Both the position numbers and the translations under genes were made by a program. Below, in pieces: positions 22,140 through 31,001 of a stretch of 35,539 nt of DNA. The stretch is from assembly GCA_029977205.1 (NCBI GenBank), contig JAPOLI010000001.1:1-35539 (forward strand). Reading direction: 5' to 3'. This stretch comes from a bacterium. GTDB taxonomy: Bacteria; Actinomycetota; Thermoleophilia; Miltoncostaeales; Miltoncostaeaceae. Numbering within the stretch: position 1 is the first letter of the stretch; each line of letters starts with the position of its first letter. The notes beneath the pieces were generated by a model. It saw only the letters and a program-made list of their open reading frames with translations. It did no database searches and was not told the origin of the DNA.

Positions 22140-24505
22140 CAGTCGAGCAGCTCGGCGTAGAACGACGTGAGCGCGCCCGCCTCGTGCTCGAACGACAGGC
22201 CCTCGAGGAATGCCCGCCGCCCCGCTTGGCCCATCTCACGCGCCATGTCCGGGTCCAGGAGCAGTTGCCGGATGGCCGCGGCGTGTGCCGCGGGATCCGC
22301 GGCGGGCACCACGATTCCGCAGCCGGCGTCGCGCACGATGGCGGCCATGTGGGGCAGGTCACTCGCCACCACCGGGCGCGCCATGGCCATGGCCTCCACC
22401 AGCTTCGTGGCCACGGTGCGGTCGTAGTTGCCGTGGGGCTGCATTGGCGTCCAGGCCACCGATGCGCGTGCGAGCAGGCCGGGTATCTCGGAGTGGTCCA
22501 CCATGCCGATGTGCTCGACGCCCGGCGGCAGCTCGCCGAGGTCACCGGGGCCGGCCAGTACCAGGTGCGCACCGGGCACGTCCACCTGCGGGAATGCCTC
22601 GAGCATCACGTGGAGTCCCCGGTTCGGTCCGAGGCCCCCGACGTAGAACACCATCCCGCCCTCGGGCTCCCCTTCACCCGTGAACTCCGTCGCGAAGGGC
22701 CCGTTCGCGACACTCACCGATCGGCAGCCGTCAACGGCGAATCGGGCTGCGAGGTCCGCATTGGCCGTCACCACGCCGTCGAGCCGCCGGCCCGCCGCGC
22801 GCTCTGCGCCCGACGCGATCATCGCCGCAGGGCGACGAAGTGGTGCCGGGATCCATCGCTTTGTGCGGACGGCCGCACCCAGGTACTCGTGAGCGTCGTA
22901 GATCACCGGCCTGCCGGTGGTGCGACGGAGCCAGAGCGCCTGCAGCAGGAGCTCGGGGTCGTGCACGTGGTAGGCGTCGGCGTCGATCTCCCGCGCGCGG
23001 CGGGCCAGCTGCCAGCCCGCCCGCGCCCGATCCGCCCGGCGCACCGGCTCCTCGGGTGCCAGCACCGACGCGTGGGCGCCGGCCTCCGTCAGCGCCCGGA
23101 CCTCCTTGTGGAAAATGCGCACATCACGTGGCTGGTGCACGGTGGTCAGGTGCACGATCCGCCTGCCGTCGAGTCGCGCGCCCGCGGGACGATCGGGTTC
23201 CGCGATGGGACCCATCGAAGCTCCGCGTGCGCTGAGCTCGTCGAGCAGGTCCTCCCACAGCTCTGCGTACCCCGGCGCACGCTCATCGGCGAGGTAGGTG
23301 TTGTGGAAGAGGAGCCCGACCGCGCCCCCGTATCGGCGCGTCGCGTCGAGCACGCGCAGGGCCCGCTCGCGGGCCTCGTCGGCGGACAGACCGAGGTGCG
23401 AGTGAAGGGTGGTGTCCATGACGGCGAGGGGCACGAGAGTGATGCGCGCCGCGCGCTCCTCGCCGACGAGCCAGGGGCGGAACGGCCGGGCGTATCCCGC
23501 GGCATAGCCCGGGCGCTCGCTGAACCCGATGGTGGCGTCGTACTCGAGGCCCACGCGCTCGACGCGCCGGGGCGTGTCGTGGTACCGGAACCGGAGGTAG
23601 TGGAAGCGAATGCCGCGGATGTCCCCGGCTTCCTCGCGGAGCACGTCGAGCTCCTCCCGGAGCGCATCCTCGGACTCCGACGATGCGAAAGCCCCGTGGA
23701 GGGCCACCTCTGATCCGTTCGCGTGCACCGCCGCCGCCAGATTGCGCCGCTCGCGCTCGTAGGTGCGCCGGGGCGTGCCGTCGAGGGGATGCCGGTTTCG
23801 TCCGATGAGGAAGACGGTCACGCGAAGGCCGCGGCGCCAGGTGGTCTCGAGCAGGTCGGGGATGTTGTCCCAGGGGTCATGCCCTGCGAGGTCCGTGAGC
23901 GCCCGGTGCCGCCGCCGCTTCACCATGCCCGCAATCCGGCGCGGCGTGCGCCGCCGGATCCGGTCGATGTCGTGGGTGAGGAAGACCGTCCACCCCGTGG
24001 GCGCGGGCAGGCCGAGCACGGTGCGAACCGCCGCGAGGTACCCCTCGACCGCGGGGTCCTCGATGTCGAGGCCGTCCATGACGGCGAATGCGCTTCGGGC
24101 GAACGGGAGCCGGCCGAAGCGGTCGCGGTCCGCAACGCGATACTCGTCCCACCGGGCCAGGAGGTAGAAGGCCGAGGCGACGATGTCCCCGGGGATCGGT
24201 TCGTCCGGGGCCACCGGGGGGAAGAGCAGCGTCAGCCCCCCGGCGTGGTGCACCGCCTCTCCGGGGAACGCCCCGGGCCCCTCGAAGAAGGCCTGGGCGT
24301 CGTCTTGAAGGGGTATCCACGCACCCTCGTCCGGGGGCTCGGGGGCGTAGGTGATGGCGACGTCGCCCGTGTCCTCCACGAACTCCGGGTGCCGGCCGAG
24401 GCCCTCGGCGAGGGTCTCGAGCACCCAGCGCGCGCGGGGCAGGAACGCCGGACGGCAGCCGCTGATGCGGATGCGAAGCGGCGCGGGATCGGCGGCGGTG
24501 CTCAC
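22139..24505 (-). CDS. Polysaccharide deacetylase-GT4 glycosyltransferase fusion
   Basis: The 788-residue product joins two enzymes. Residues about 1-440 resemble the DUF7033 plus NodB-type deacetylase family: THDID (177-181) supplies the Asp/His pair, LHGAF (269-273) the metal His, and RFHYLRF (300-306) the family's Arg-His-Tyr motif. Residues 449-788 are a complete GT4 enzyme: VHLTTVHQPRDVRIFHKE, YHVHDPELL, VIYDAHEYLG, FYVGGLGPNRG and KLVEAMAMARPVVASD (701-716). No membrane segment or signal peptide is seen, so both halves should act in the cytoplasm, most likely on a nucleotide- or lipid-linked sugar. The GTG start overlaps the ATP-grasp gene (GTGA). No frame break separates the halves; the fusion is continuous. 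Confidence 0.9.
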   Translation of the reverse strand: MSTAADPAPLRIRISGCRPAFLPRARWVLETLAEGLGRHPEFVEDTGDVAITYAPEPPDEGAWIPLQDDAQAFFEGPGAFPGEAVHHAGGLTLLFPPVAPDEPIPGDIVASAFYLLARWDEYRVADRDRFGRLPFARSAFAVMDGLDIEDPAVEGYLAAVRTVLGLPAPTGWTVFLTHDIDRIRRRTPRRIAGMVKRRRHRALTDLAGHDPWDNIPDLLETTWRRGLRVTVFLIGRNRHPLDGTPRRTYERERRNLAAAVHANGSEVALHGAFASSESEDALREELDVLREEAGDIRGIRFHYLRFRYHDTPRRVERVGLEYDATIGFSERPGYAAGYARPFRPWLVGEERAARITLVPLAVMDTTLHSHLGLSADEARERALRVLDATRRYGGAVGLLFHNTYLADERAPGYAELWEDLLDELSARGASMGPIAEPDRPAGARLDGRRIVHLTTVHQPRDVRIFHKEVRALTEAGAHASVLAPEEPVRRADRARAGWQLARRAREIDADAYHVHDPELLLQALWLRRTTGRPVIYDAHEYLGAAVRTKRWIPAPLRRPAAMIASGAERAAGRRLDGVVTANADLAARFAVDGCRSVSVANGPFATEFTGEGEPEGGMVFYVGGLGPNRGLHVMLEAFPQVDVPGAHLVLAGPGDLGELPPGVEHIGMVDHSEIPGLLARASVAWTPMQPHGNYDRTVATKLVEAMAMARPVVASDLPHMAAIVRDAGCGIVVPAADPAAHAAAIRQLLLDPDMAREMGQAGRRAFLEGLSFEHEAGALTSFYAELLD

Positions 24506-25671
24506 GAGGCCCTCCGGCGAATCATGCGGCGCACCTGGCCGATGCCGGGCAGGGGGTCGCTGATGGACATGACGCCATCCACCACGGGCGGACGGAGGCT
24601 CGATGCCGCCGCACCGCGGCCCCAGCGACGCCCGCGTACCTCGGTGGCCGTCGCGGGGAGGTGGCGCGCCGACAGCACCCAGCGCACGTCACTGCGATGG
24701 CCCTCCGGCCATTCGCGCGGCCGTCCTGCGGCGTCGAGGTAGGCGGCCAGCGGGATGTTCACGCCGACCTCGGTCGCGAGGGAGATCCACAGCCACGACC
24801 GCGGGTTGACCTCGATGAGGTAGTCGCGGCCGTCGCGCGGATCCCTCTTCACCTCCACCTGCGAGATGCCGTGGAAGCCCATCTCGTCGAGCAGCGCGTG
24901 GCACCGGCCGGCCAGGCCGGGGTCCCACCACGCCTCGGCTGCGCGCGCGGTGCCGAACCCCGGCGGCCACTGCCGCAGCTTGTGGCCGGTGAACGAGGCG
25001 AGGGGCCGCCCCGCGGCGTCGCGGTAGGAGCCCAGCGTCCAGAGGGCGTCATCTCCGCCGGGGATCACCTCGCACACCTGTGGCTGGTGATGCGCGCATC
25101 GCTCCCACTGGCGACGCAGCTCCTCGGCGTCCTCGGCCTCGAGCACCTGCCGGCGGAATGCGCGCCGGAAGCCCGCCGGATCGACGCGTGGCTTGAGGAT
25201 GACCGGGAAGCGCATCTCGCCGGCCGCGGCCGCGAGGTCCGCCTCGTCCCCGGGCTCGACCGTCGCCGGCACGGGGAACCCGATGCGCCGCGCCGCGGCG
25301 TGCTGCGCCGACTTGTCCAGGTACGGCTGCAGGTGGTGCCACGGGCTCCACGGCATGTCGAACCAGCGCGCCAGCCGCTCCTCGTGCGGCCCGATGGCCT
25401 CAATGGCCTCGTCGTGCGTCGGGAACAGCACCCCGCGCGCCGACAGTGATGAGCCGAGCACGTCGAGTTCGTCGACGAAGGCCGCGGGCTCGGCGACCGG
25501 ATCCGGCAGCACGACCTCCGCGGAGTGACGGGAGCGAAGTCCCATCGCACGGGGGTCGTGGTCGGTTGCCATCACCGGCACGCCCTCGGCGGCAAGCGAC
25601 CGGATGATCCCCAGGGCGTTTGCGCCGGATGCCTGGAGCACCACGGCGACCCTGTCGCCGGTCGTGCTCAC
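24502..25671 (-). CDS. ATP-grasp ligase, copy B
   Basis: The 389-residue product has a Rossmann-like start (VAVVLQASGANALGIIRSLAAEGVPVMATD), a substrate-binding region around YLDKSAQHAAARRIGFPVPAT, the ATP Lys in VILKPR (147-152), and IEVNPRS (286-292) with Glu287, Asn289 and Arg291 for metal binding. Its organisation resembles D-aspartate-ligase or RimK-like amide-forming enzymes, but no family can be assigned firmly. The GTG at 25671 overlaps the GT4 stop (GTGA); an upstream extension is unlikely. Sitting directly before the deacetylase-GT4 fusion, it could acylate the amine that the deacetylase exposes. This is a hypothesis. Confidence 0.84.
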   Translation of the reverse strand: MSTTGDRVAVVLQASGANALGIIRSLAAEGVPVMATDHDPRAMGLRSRHSAEVVLPDPVAEPAAFVDELDVLGSSLSARGVLFPTHDEAIEAIGPHEERLARWFDMPWSPWHHLQPYLDKSAQHAAARRIGFPVPATVEPGDEADLAAAAGEMRFPVILKPRVDPAGFRRAFRRQVLEAEDAEELRRQWERCAHHQPQVCEVIPGGDDALWTLGSYRDAAGRPLASFTGHKLRQWPPGFGTARAAEAWWDPGLAGRCHALLDEMGFHGISQVEVKRDPRDGRDYLIEVNPRSWLWISLATEVGVNIPLAAYLDAAGRPREWPEGHRSDVRWVLSARHLPATATEVRGRRWGRGAAASSLRPPVVDGVMSISDPLPGIGQVRRMIRRRAS

Positions 25672-26864
25672 CCTGCGATGACCTCGGCGTACACCTGCTC
25701 CATGCGCCGGGCATTGGCGGCCCATGTGTACTCGGCCTCTGACCTGCGGAGGGCCTCGGCGCCCATGCGCTCGCGAAGCGCCGGGTCGTCGAGCACCGTG
25801 GCGAGGGCGGTTGCCAGCCCGCCGGCGTCATGCGGCTGCACGAGCAGGCCGGTCACGCCGTCGTCCACGATCTCGGGGGTGCCGTCCACGGCGGTCGCCA
25901 CCACGGGGAGCCCGCATGCCATCGCCTCGCACACCACCGTGGGAAGGCCTTCCGAGAGGGATGGGAGCACGAAGACATCACCCGCGGACATCACCCAGCC
26001 GACCTCGTCGTGCAGCACCTTGCCGAGCCATGTGATGCGGTCCGCCACGCCGAGCTCCGCCGCGCGCTGCTCCAGCGGCTCGCGCAGCCCGCCGATGCCG
26101 GCCATCACGAGGCGGGGTGCCCCGCTCGCGCGCGCGGCGAGGATCCCCATCGCCTCGATGAGGGTGTCCACCCCCTTGCGCGGTACGAGCTTGCCGACGT
26201 ACGAGATGACGGGGCCCTCGGGCGGGAGTCCGATGCGCGCCCGGGCCTCCGCGGCGTCGCGCGGCATGAAGACCGCCGCGTCGGCTCCGTTGGGCACGAC
26301 GGTGATGGGGCGGCGCGGCCGCGCGATGGCATCGGTCGCATCCCCGATGGCGCGGCTCACGGTGACCACCGCGTCGAGCGTCTGTATGGCCTCGGCCACG
26401 CGCATGCGGGACTTCGCCCCCTGGGCCGGGATGTCGAGCACGTCGGCGCGATGGGCGGTGCCCACCACCGGCACGCCGAGCTCGTGGCCCACGCGCGCCG
26501 CGGCCCAGCCATCGGGCACGACCATGTGCGCATGGATCACGTCGATGGGCCACTCGGCGTGGATGGCGCGCACGGTGCGCCGTATGCCCAGCAGGAAGGC
26601 GTCGGCGTTCCGGTGCCCGAGCCGCCCGCCGGGCAGCGTGAGCTTGCGCGGGTAGTTGACCGTGATGCCCTCGACCTCGTCCGTGGCCACCACCTCGCGA
26701 TATGCGGACCACCGGCCAAGTCCCGGCGGTGCCCACCCCTTAGGCGAGACGACCCGCACGTCGTGCCCGCGGTCGCGCAGCGCCTTCACCTGCTCATGCA
26801 CGAAGATGCCGTTCGTCGGGTTGACGGGGCTCGGGTACATGTGGCTGATCATGAGGATCCTCAT
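25668..26864 (-). CDS. GT4 glycosyltransferase
   Basis: The 398-residue GT-B enzyme starts MRILMISHMYPSPVNPTNGIFVHEQVKALRDRGHDVRVVSP. It contains VIHAHMVVPDGWAAA and VVPNGAD, then YVGKLVPRKGVDTLIEAM, and the EX7E motif at Glu305 and Glu313 (SEGLPTVVCEAMACGLPVVAT). The sugar cannot be predicted. The ATG at 26864 overlaps the upstream Wzy-like gene (ATGA). Confidence 0.93.
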   Translation of the reverse strand: MRILMISHMYPSPVNPTNGIFVHEQVKALRDRGHDVRVVSPKGWAPPGLGRWSAYREVVATDEVEGITVNYPRKLTLPGGRLGHRNADAFLLGIRRTVRAIHAEWPIDVIHAHMVVPDGWAAARVGHELGVPVVGTAHRADVLDIPAQGAKSRMRVAEAIQTLDAVVTVSRAIGDATDAIARPRRPITVVPNGADAAVFMPRDAAEARARIGLPPEGPVISYVGKLVPRKGVDTLIEAMGILAARASGAPRLVMAGIGGLREPLEQRAAELGVADRITWLGKVLHDEVGWVMSAGDVFVLPSLSEGLPTVVCEAMACGLPVVATAVDGTPEIVDDGVTGLLVQPHDAGGLATALATVLDDPALRERMGAEALRRSEAEYTWAANARRMEQVYAEVIAG

Positions 26865-28318
26865 GGGATGCGCCCATCCGGACCCGCGCGCCGGGCCAGC
26901 ACGATCGTGGTGAGGCACAGGCCGAAGGTGATCCACATCGGGGCGAAGTGGATGGCCGACGATGGCCCGAGGCTGCCTGCCAGGAACCCGAGCAGCGCGA
27001 GCGCCCCGGCCAGGCCCAGGTAGCGCAGCCAGGGGTCATGGGTGCGTCGCGCGACCCGGATGTTGCCCACGAACATGTAGACGTACAGCCACGCGTAGAG
27101 GAACAGCCCGACGATGCCGGTATCCACCAGGACCTCGAGGGTCCAGTTGTGCAGGTTGGCCACGCCCTCGTAGCCCTGCTTCTCGCGCACCCGTACCTCG
27201 GCATTGCCGGCCCCGACGCCGGCACCGCCCGATGAGGTCGCGAGGTCGACTCCGGTGCCGAGGAGCGAGGACCGCACGCCGCCGGATCCGGACTGGGTCT
27301 GCACCTGGGCCACAAGCGTGCCGAAGTTGAGCTTCGCCACGGCCTGCTCGGGGATGGGGACGATGCCGGCGCCGAAGAGGGACGGGATGATCAGCACCGC
27401 CGCAGCGCCCACCACCACGACGCCGGCGACGAACGCGCGCCGCATGGCGGGGTCGAGGCCGAGGACCACCAGCATGCCCAGGAGGATGATGCCGGTCGCG
27501 AGCAGGTTGGCCTTCGAGCCGGTGAACAGGATGAGCGCGATGGCCACGATGCCCCCGCCGATGCCCAGGATGCGCAGGCGCAGGTCCCGGGAGATCACGG
27601 GGATCACCAGCAGGTAGGGGAGCGTCAGCGCGAGGTAGGTGGCGAAGTTGTTCTGGTTGCCGAAGAACGACGTCGCGGCGAACGCCCCCAGGCGGCTGGT
27701 CAGGGCACTGGCCGGGAACTGGACGCCGAGGAGCGTCTCCGCCACCGCGCCGAGCACCGATGCGATGAACGTGACGCCGAGCGCCCCGAGGACCCACATC
27801 AGACGCCTGCGCGACGACGCCGCCACAGGGATCGCCAGCATCAGGCTCGTCATCAGGAACAGGAAGATGGTCCACCGCAAGGCATCGGTGGTCGAGGTGG
27901 CCCAGAGCGTTGACGCCAGGGCGAACGCGACCCAGCCCCCCGCGATGCCCATGGGCACCCCGAGGCCATCCGGGACAGGGATGCCGCGTCCCAGGAGGAG
28001 CCACGCGGCCATCCCGATGATGATCAGCCCGGCCACGACCCGGAAGGCGAAGACCTCTCGCGCCCCGGGGAGCGCGAGGTTGGGGCCGATGATCGCGGCG
28101 ACCATCGCGACGATCACTGCCGCCCGGCCGAGCGAGGGCAGGGAGGTTCCCCCGAGCAGCACGACGGCCAGGAGCGCCACCGCGAGCGCGAGGCCCGGAA
28201 TCGGCGCGTAGACCGCGAGGGCCCCGGCACCGAGGGCGGCGAGGAGGGCGGGCACCACGGCGCGGATGCCGGGCCCCCCGGACGCGCCGGAGTCCCGCAG
28301 CGAGGTGGGTGCCGACAT
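26861..28318 (-). CDS. O-antigen ligase/Wzy-family polymerase, copy A
   Basis: The 485-residue membrane protein has about 11-12 hydrophobic segments with a large extracytoplasmic loop (about 310-390). The loop ends in NLHNWTLEVLVDTGIVG, where His390-Asn391 matches the conserved H-N of the Wzy_C/WaaL domain. FFGNQNNFATYLAL and TGSKANLLATG are also typical. In a bacterium without LPS, Wzy-type polymerisation or transfer of a lipid-linked glycan is the more likely function. The 38-nt gap before it (28319-28356) breaks the otherwise continuous overlaps. Confidence 0.9.
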   Translation of the reverse strand: MSAPTSLRDSGASGGPGIRAVVPALLAALGAGALAVYAPIPGLALAVALLAVVLLGGTSLPSLGRAAVIVAMVAAIIGPNLALPGAREVFAFRVVAGLIIIGMAAWLLLGRGIPVPDGLGVPMGIAGGWVAFALASTLWATSTTDALRWTIFLFLMTSLMLAIPVAASSRRRLMWVLGALGVTFIASVLGAVAETLLGVQFPASALTSRLGAFAATSFFGNQNNFATYLALTLPYLLVIPVISRDLRLRILGIGGGIVAIALILFTGSKANLLATGIILLGMLVVLGLDPAMRRAFVAGVVVVGAAAVLIIPSLFGAGIVPIPEQAVAKLNFGTLVAQVQTQSGSGGVRSSLLGTGVDLATSSGGAGVGAGNAEVRVREKQGYEGVANLHNWTLEVLVDTGIVGLFLYAWLYVYMFVGNIRVARRTHDPWLRYLGLAGALALLGFLAGSLGPSSAIHFAPMWITFGLCLTTIVLARRAGPDGRIP

Positions 28319-28327
28319 CGGGGCGGC

Positions 28328-28333
28328 ACGATA
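28328..28333 (-). promoter_or_regulatory. Possible internal -10
   Basis: The minus strand reads TATCGT, 9 nt before the ATG of the Wzy-like gene. It lies in the only inter-gene gap of any size inside the chain, so an internal promoter is possible. Confidence 0.3.
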
Positions 28334-28356
28334 GCAGCAGGGGCCCGAAATCCCCG

Positions 28357-29433
28357 TTACGCAGGGACTCCCGAGGCATGTCGCAACACATCGAGGACCG
28401 CATCGGCCTCGTGCGCCAGCGAGTGGGCCATCGCCGCGTCGCGGCAGGCGGTCGGCGAGGGCGGGGCGTCGATCATCCGCGCGAGCGCGGCGGCGATCGC
28501 CGCGTCATCCCGGGGATCCACGATGGCGCCTGCGACGCCGTCGGGGACCACCTCGCGCAGGCCCCCCACCGATGTCCCCACGACCGGCCTTCCGCTGGCC
28601 ATGGCCTCGAGCGCCGCGACCCCCAACGGCTCCACCAGGCTCACCTGCGCCACCACGTCCGCCGCGGACATCCAGTCGACCACCCCCGCGTTGGGAAGGG
28701 TTCCGGTGCGCGTCACGCCGGCGTCCACCCCCAGTCGCCGGGCCTCGGCATCGACGGCACCCGCCAGCGGCCCGTCACCCACGAAGGCCAGGCGGGCATC
28801 CGGGTGATCCGCCGATCGCATGCGTGCGAAGGCGCGCACCAGGCCGAGAGGGTTCTTGCGCTCGGTGAGTCCGCCCACCGCCAGCACGAGCGGGGCGTCT
28901 GCGGGTATCCCGAGGCGCGACCGGGCCGGTCCGGGGTCGGCGACCGTGAACCGGCGGTCATCCACCCCCATGCTGATCACCTCGAGGCCCCGCGGCGGCA
29001 GGCCCTCCTGGCTCATGCGCGATGCCAGCCAGGTGCTCACGCAGATGGTGGACCGAGCGCCCCGTACCCCGGGCGCGGAGAGCCGTCGCACGGCGCCGCG
29101 CCCGAGGTTCGCGACGTCGCCCCCGTGGGCGGTCACGACCCATGGCGTGCGCGATGCGCCGCCCGCGATGGCCGCGATGAGGCCGGTGGGGAACAGGTAG
29201 TGGGCCCAGATCACGTCCGCGCGGCGCGCGCGGGCAATCGCCCGCGCCGTGAGCCCGGCGTACTTGGCTGGCGTGCGAAGGCGCCCGGAGGCACGCGTGC
29301 GGATGACCACCCGGTCCACCTGCGCCCCGCGATCCTCGAGGGCATCGCACATGCGCTCGATGAATGCCCCGTAGTCGGGTGCCCCGGGACCCGGGTACAT
29401 GTTCGACAGGCACATCACGCGCAGCCGGCTCAT
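28357..29433 (-). CDS. GT4 glycosyltransferase
   Basis: The 358-residue GT-B enzyme begins MSRLRVMCLSNMYPGPGAPDYGAFIERMCDALEDRGAQVDRVVI. It contains WVVTAHGGDVANL, VISMGVD, AVGGLTERKNPLGLVRAF and the EX7E pair Glu268/Glu276 (EPLGVAALEAMASGRPVVGTS). Such enzymes act on a lipid-linked acceptor at the membrane. It overlaps the upstream Wzy-like gene (ATGA). Confidence 0.92.
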   Translation of the reverse strand: MSRLRVMCLSNMYPGPGAPDYGAFIERMCDALEDRGAQVDRVVIRTRASGRLRTPAKYAGLTARAIARARRADVIWAHYLFPTGLIAAIAGGASRTPWVVTAHGGDVANLGRGAVRRLSAPGVRGARSTICVSTWLASRMSQEGLPPRGLEVISMGVDDRRFTVADPGPARSRLGIPADAPLVLAVGGLTERKNPLGLVRAFARMRSADHPDARLAFVGDGPLAGAVDAEARRLGVDAGVTRTGTLPNAGVVDWMSAADVVAQVSLVEPLGVAALEAMASGRPVVGTSVGGLREVVPDGVAGAIVDPRDDAAIAAALARMIDAPPSPTACRDAAMAHSLAHEADAVLDVLRHASGVPA

Positions 29434-31001
29434 GCGCCTGGCTCCGCGATTGCGTCATGTGGATCCGAGCCCCGGGGATCCCCACCCGGTCGCGTGGCGG
29501 GCATCGCCACGACGAGGGCTGCGAGTCCGGCTGCCAGCACCCAGGTGTAGGGGTCCTCGAACAGGGCCGAGTAGAGGAGCGCATGGACGAAGATCCCGAT
29601 GAGCCCGCCAAGCATCGTGGCGCCCGGCACGCCGACATCCTCGTCACGGTCACGGGTGGCACGGATTCCCACGAGGACGGCGATGACGCACAGCCAGATG
29701 AACAGGGCGAAGCCGACGGCGCCCTCCTCGCTCAGGATCGTGACCGGCGCGTTGTGGGATATCACCACGCGCGTCCGGCCGCGCTCCTTCGTCGACAGGG
29801 ACGCCGAGTAGTCGGTGGCGAACGATCCGAGCCCACCGCCGGCCACCGGATGCTCGAGGAAGATGTCGACGCCGCCGCCGACGAGGTCGAACCGGCCCTC
29901 GCTCACCCTGTCGAGGCGCTCGGTGGATGTGAGTGCTGAGCGGACCTGGCTCGATGTGGCGACGGCCACCCCGGTCCCCACCACCGCCATGATGACCGCC
30001 GTGAGCAGGGTCTTCCGCCATCCGAACATGCGGAGCGCCATGACCAGCAGTCCCGCCATCAGCATGAGGGCACTCGACCGCGAGAACGTCAGCACCAGGG
30101 CGGCCGCATCAATCGCGGCCACCGCGCCGCATGCGAGGAGCACGCGTCCGCTGTCGCGCCGCATCCAGGCGACGGCAACGGCGATCAACAGCGCCAGCGC
30201 CAGGTACCGCCCCAGGATGTTCGGGTCGTAGAAGATGGAGTTGACCCGGAAGAAGCGGCTGTAGACGTTGTTCTGCATCAGGCGGTGGTTCCAGAGCACC
30301 TCGCGCGCGGCGTACTCGCCGATGGCCAGCACGGCCACGGGCACGGACATCGCCAAGGTCGTGAGCGCCAGCGTCCGGAGCGCCCTGCCCTCGCGCCAGA
30401 TCGCGACCACCACGAGGTACAGGAGCACGAAGGGGATCCAGAAGAACGTGGCCTTGACCGCGCCCTCGCTGCTGTCGGAGGACCACGCAATGGACACCAG
30501 CGTGAACCCCACGAACAGCATGAGGGGAAGATCGAGCGGCGTCGTGGGCCAGATGCGTTCGCGCGTGTCGGCGCGTTCCATCCACCAGAGCACCGCCAGC
30601 CCCAGCACGATCACCGCGTACAGCGGGAGAAGCAGGTTGGCGTCATCACCCCCGACCGACAGCGGGATGCGCACCGGCAGGGCGAGCCCGAGGAGCAGGA
30701 ACCACGTCCACGGGCGCATCGCCACCACGCGTCCGAGCGCCAGGAGGACCGCCAGGGCCAGGAGCACGCCGAGCACGCCCACCGCGAGCCCGGCGGGCGA
30801 CGACAGCCGGTCGGTCAGCGAGTCGGGCACCAGGGTGCCGGCCATCACCACCCACCCGATGAGCAGGGTCGCCAGCCCGGCGAGGCGTCGTCCGCGGTCG
30901 GGCAGCCGCGCCCAGGTGGCCAGCGGGGCCGGGGCCAGCATCATCGCCAGGCCGACCGTGGCCACGATGGCCGCTGCGATGCGGATGCCCTCGGCGCTCA
31001 T
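29430..31001 (-). CDS. O-antigen ligase/Wzy-family polymerase, copy B
   Basis: The 523-residue product has about 12-13 hydrophobic segments and a large loop ending ISHNAPVTILSEEG, where His416-Asn417 matches the Wzy_C domain. SIFYDPNILGRYLALAL and VLTFSRSSALMLMAGL are other family features. It differs clearly from copy A, so this is not a recent duplication. Two such proteins can mean one polymerase plus one ligase that attaches the finished chain; which is which cannot be told. The ATG at 31001 overlaps the FlgD-like gene (ATGA). Confidence 0.9.
   Translation of the reverse strand: MSAEGIRIAAAIVATVGLAMMLAPAPLATWARLPDRGRRLAGLATLLIGWVVMAGTLVPDSLTDRLSSPAGLAVGVLGVLLALAVLLALGRVVAMRPWTWFLLLGLALPVRIPLSVGGDDANLLLPLYAVIVLGLAVLWWMERADTRERIWPTTPLDLPLMLFVGFTLVSIAWSSDSSEGAVKATFFWIPFVLLYLVVVAIWREGRALRTLALTTLAMSVPVAVLAIGEYAAREVLWNHRLMQNNVYSRFFRVNSIFYDPNILGRYLALALLIAVAVAWMRRDSGRVLLACGAVAAIDAAALVLTFSRSSALMLMAGLLVMALRMFGWRKTLLTAVIMAVVGTGVAVATSSQVRSALTSTERLDRVSEGRFDLVGGGVDIFLEHPVAGGGLGSFATDYSASLSTKERGRTRVVISHNAPVTILSEEGAVGFALFIWLCVIAVLVGIRATRDRDEDVGVPGATMLGGLIGIFVHALLYSALFEDPYTWVLAAGLAALVVAMPATRPGGDPRGSDPHDAIAEPGA

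Noticed and set aside
22055-23713. 552-codon open frame on the plus strand
   Set aside because: It lies antisense to the deacetylase-GT4 fusion and its neighbour, both of which have clear motifs. The product is His/Arg/Val-rich with no domain.
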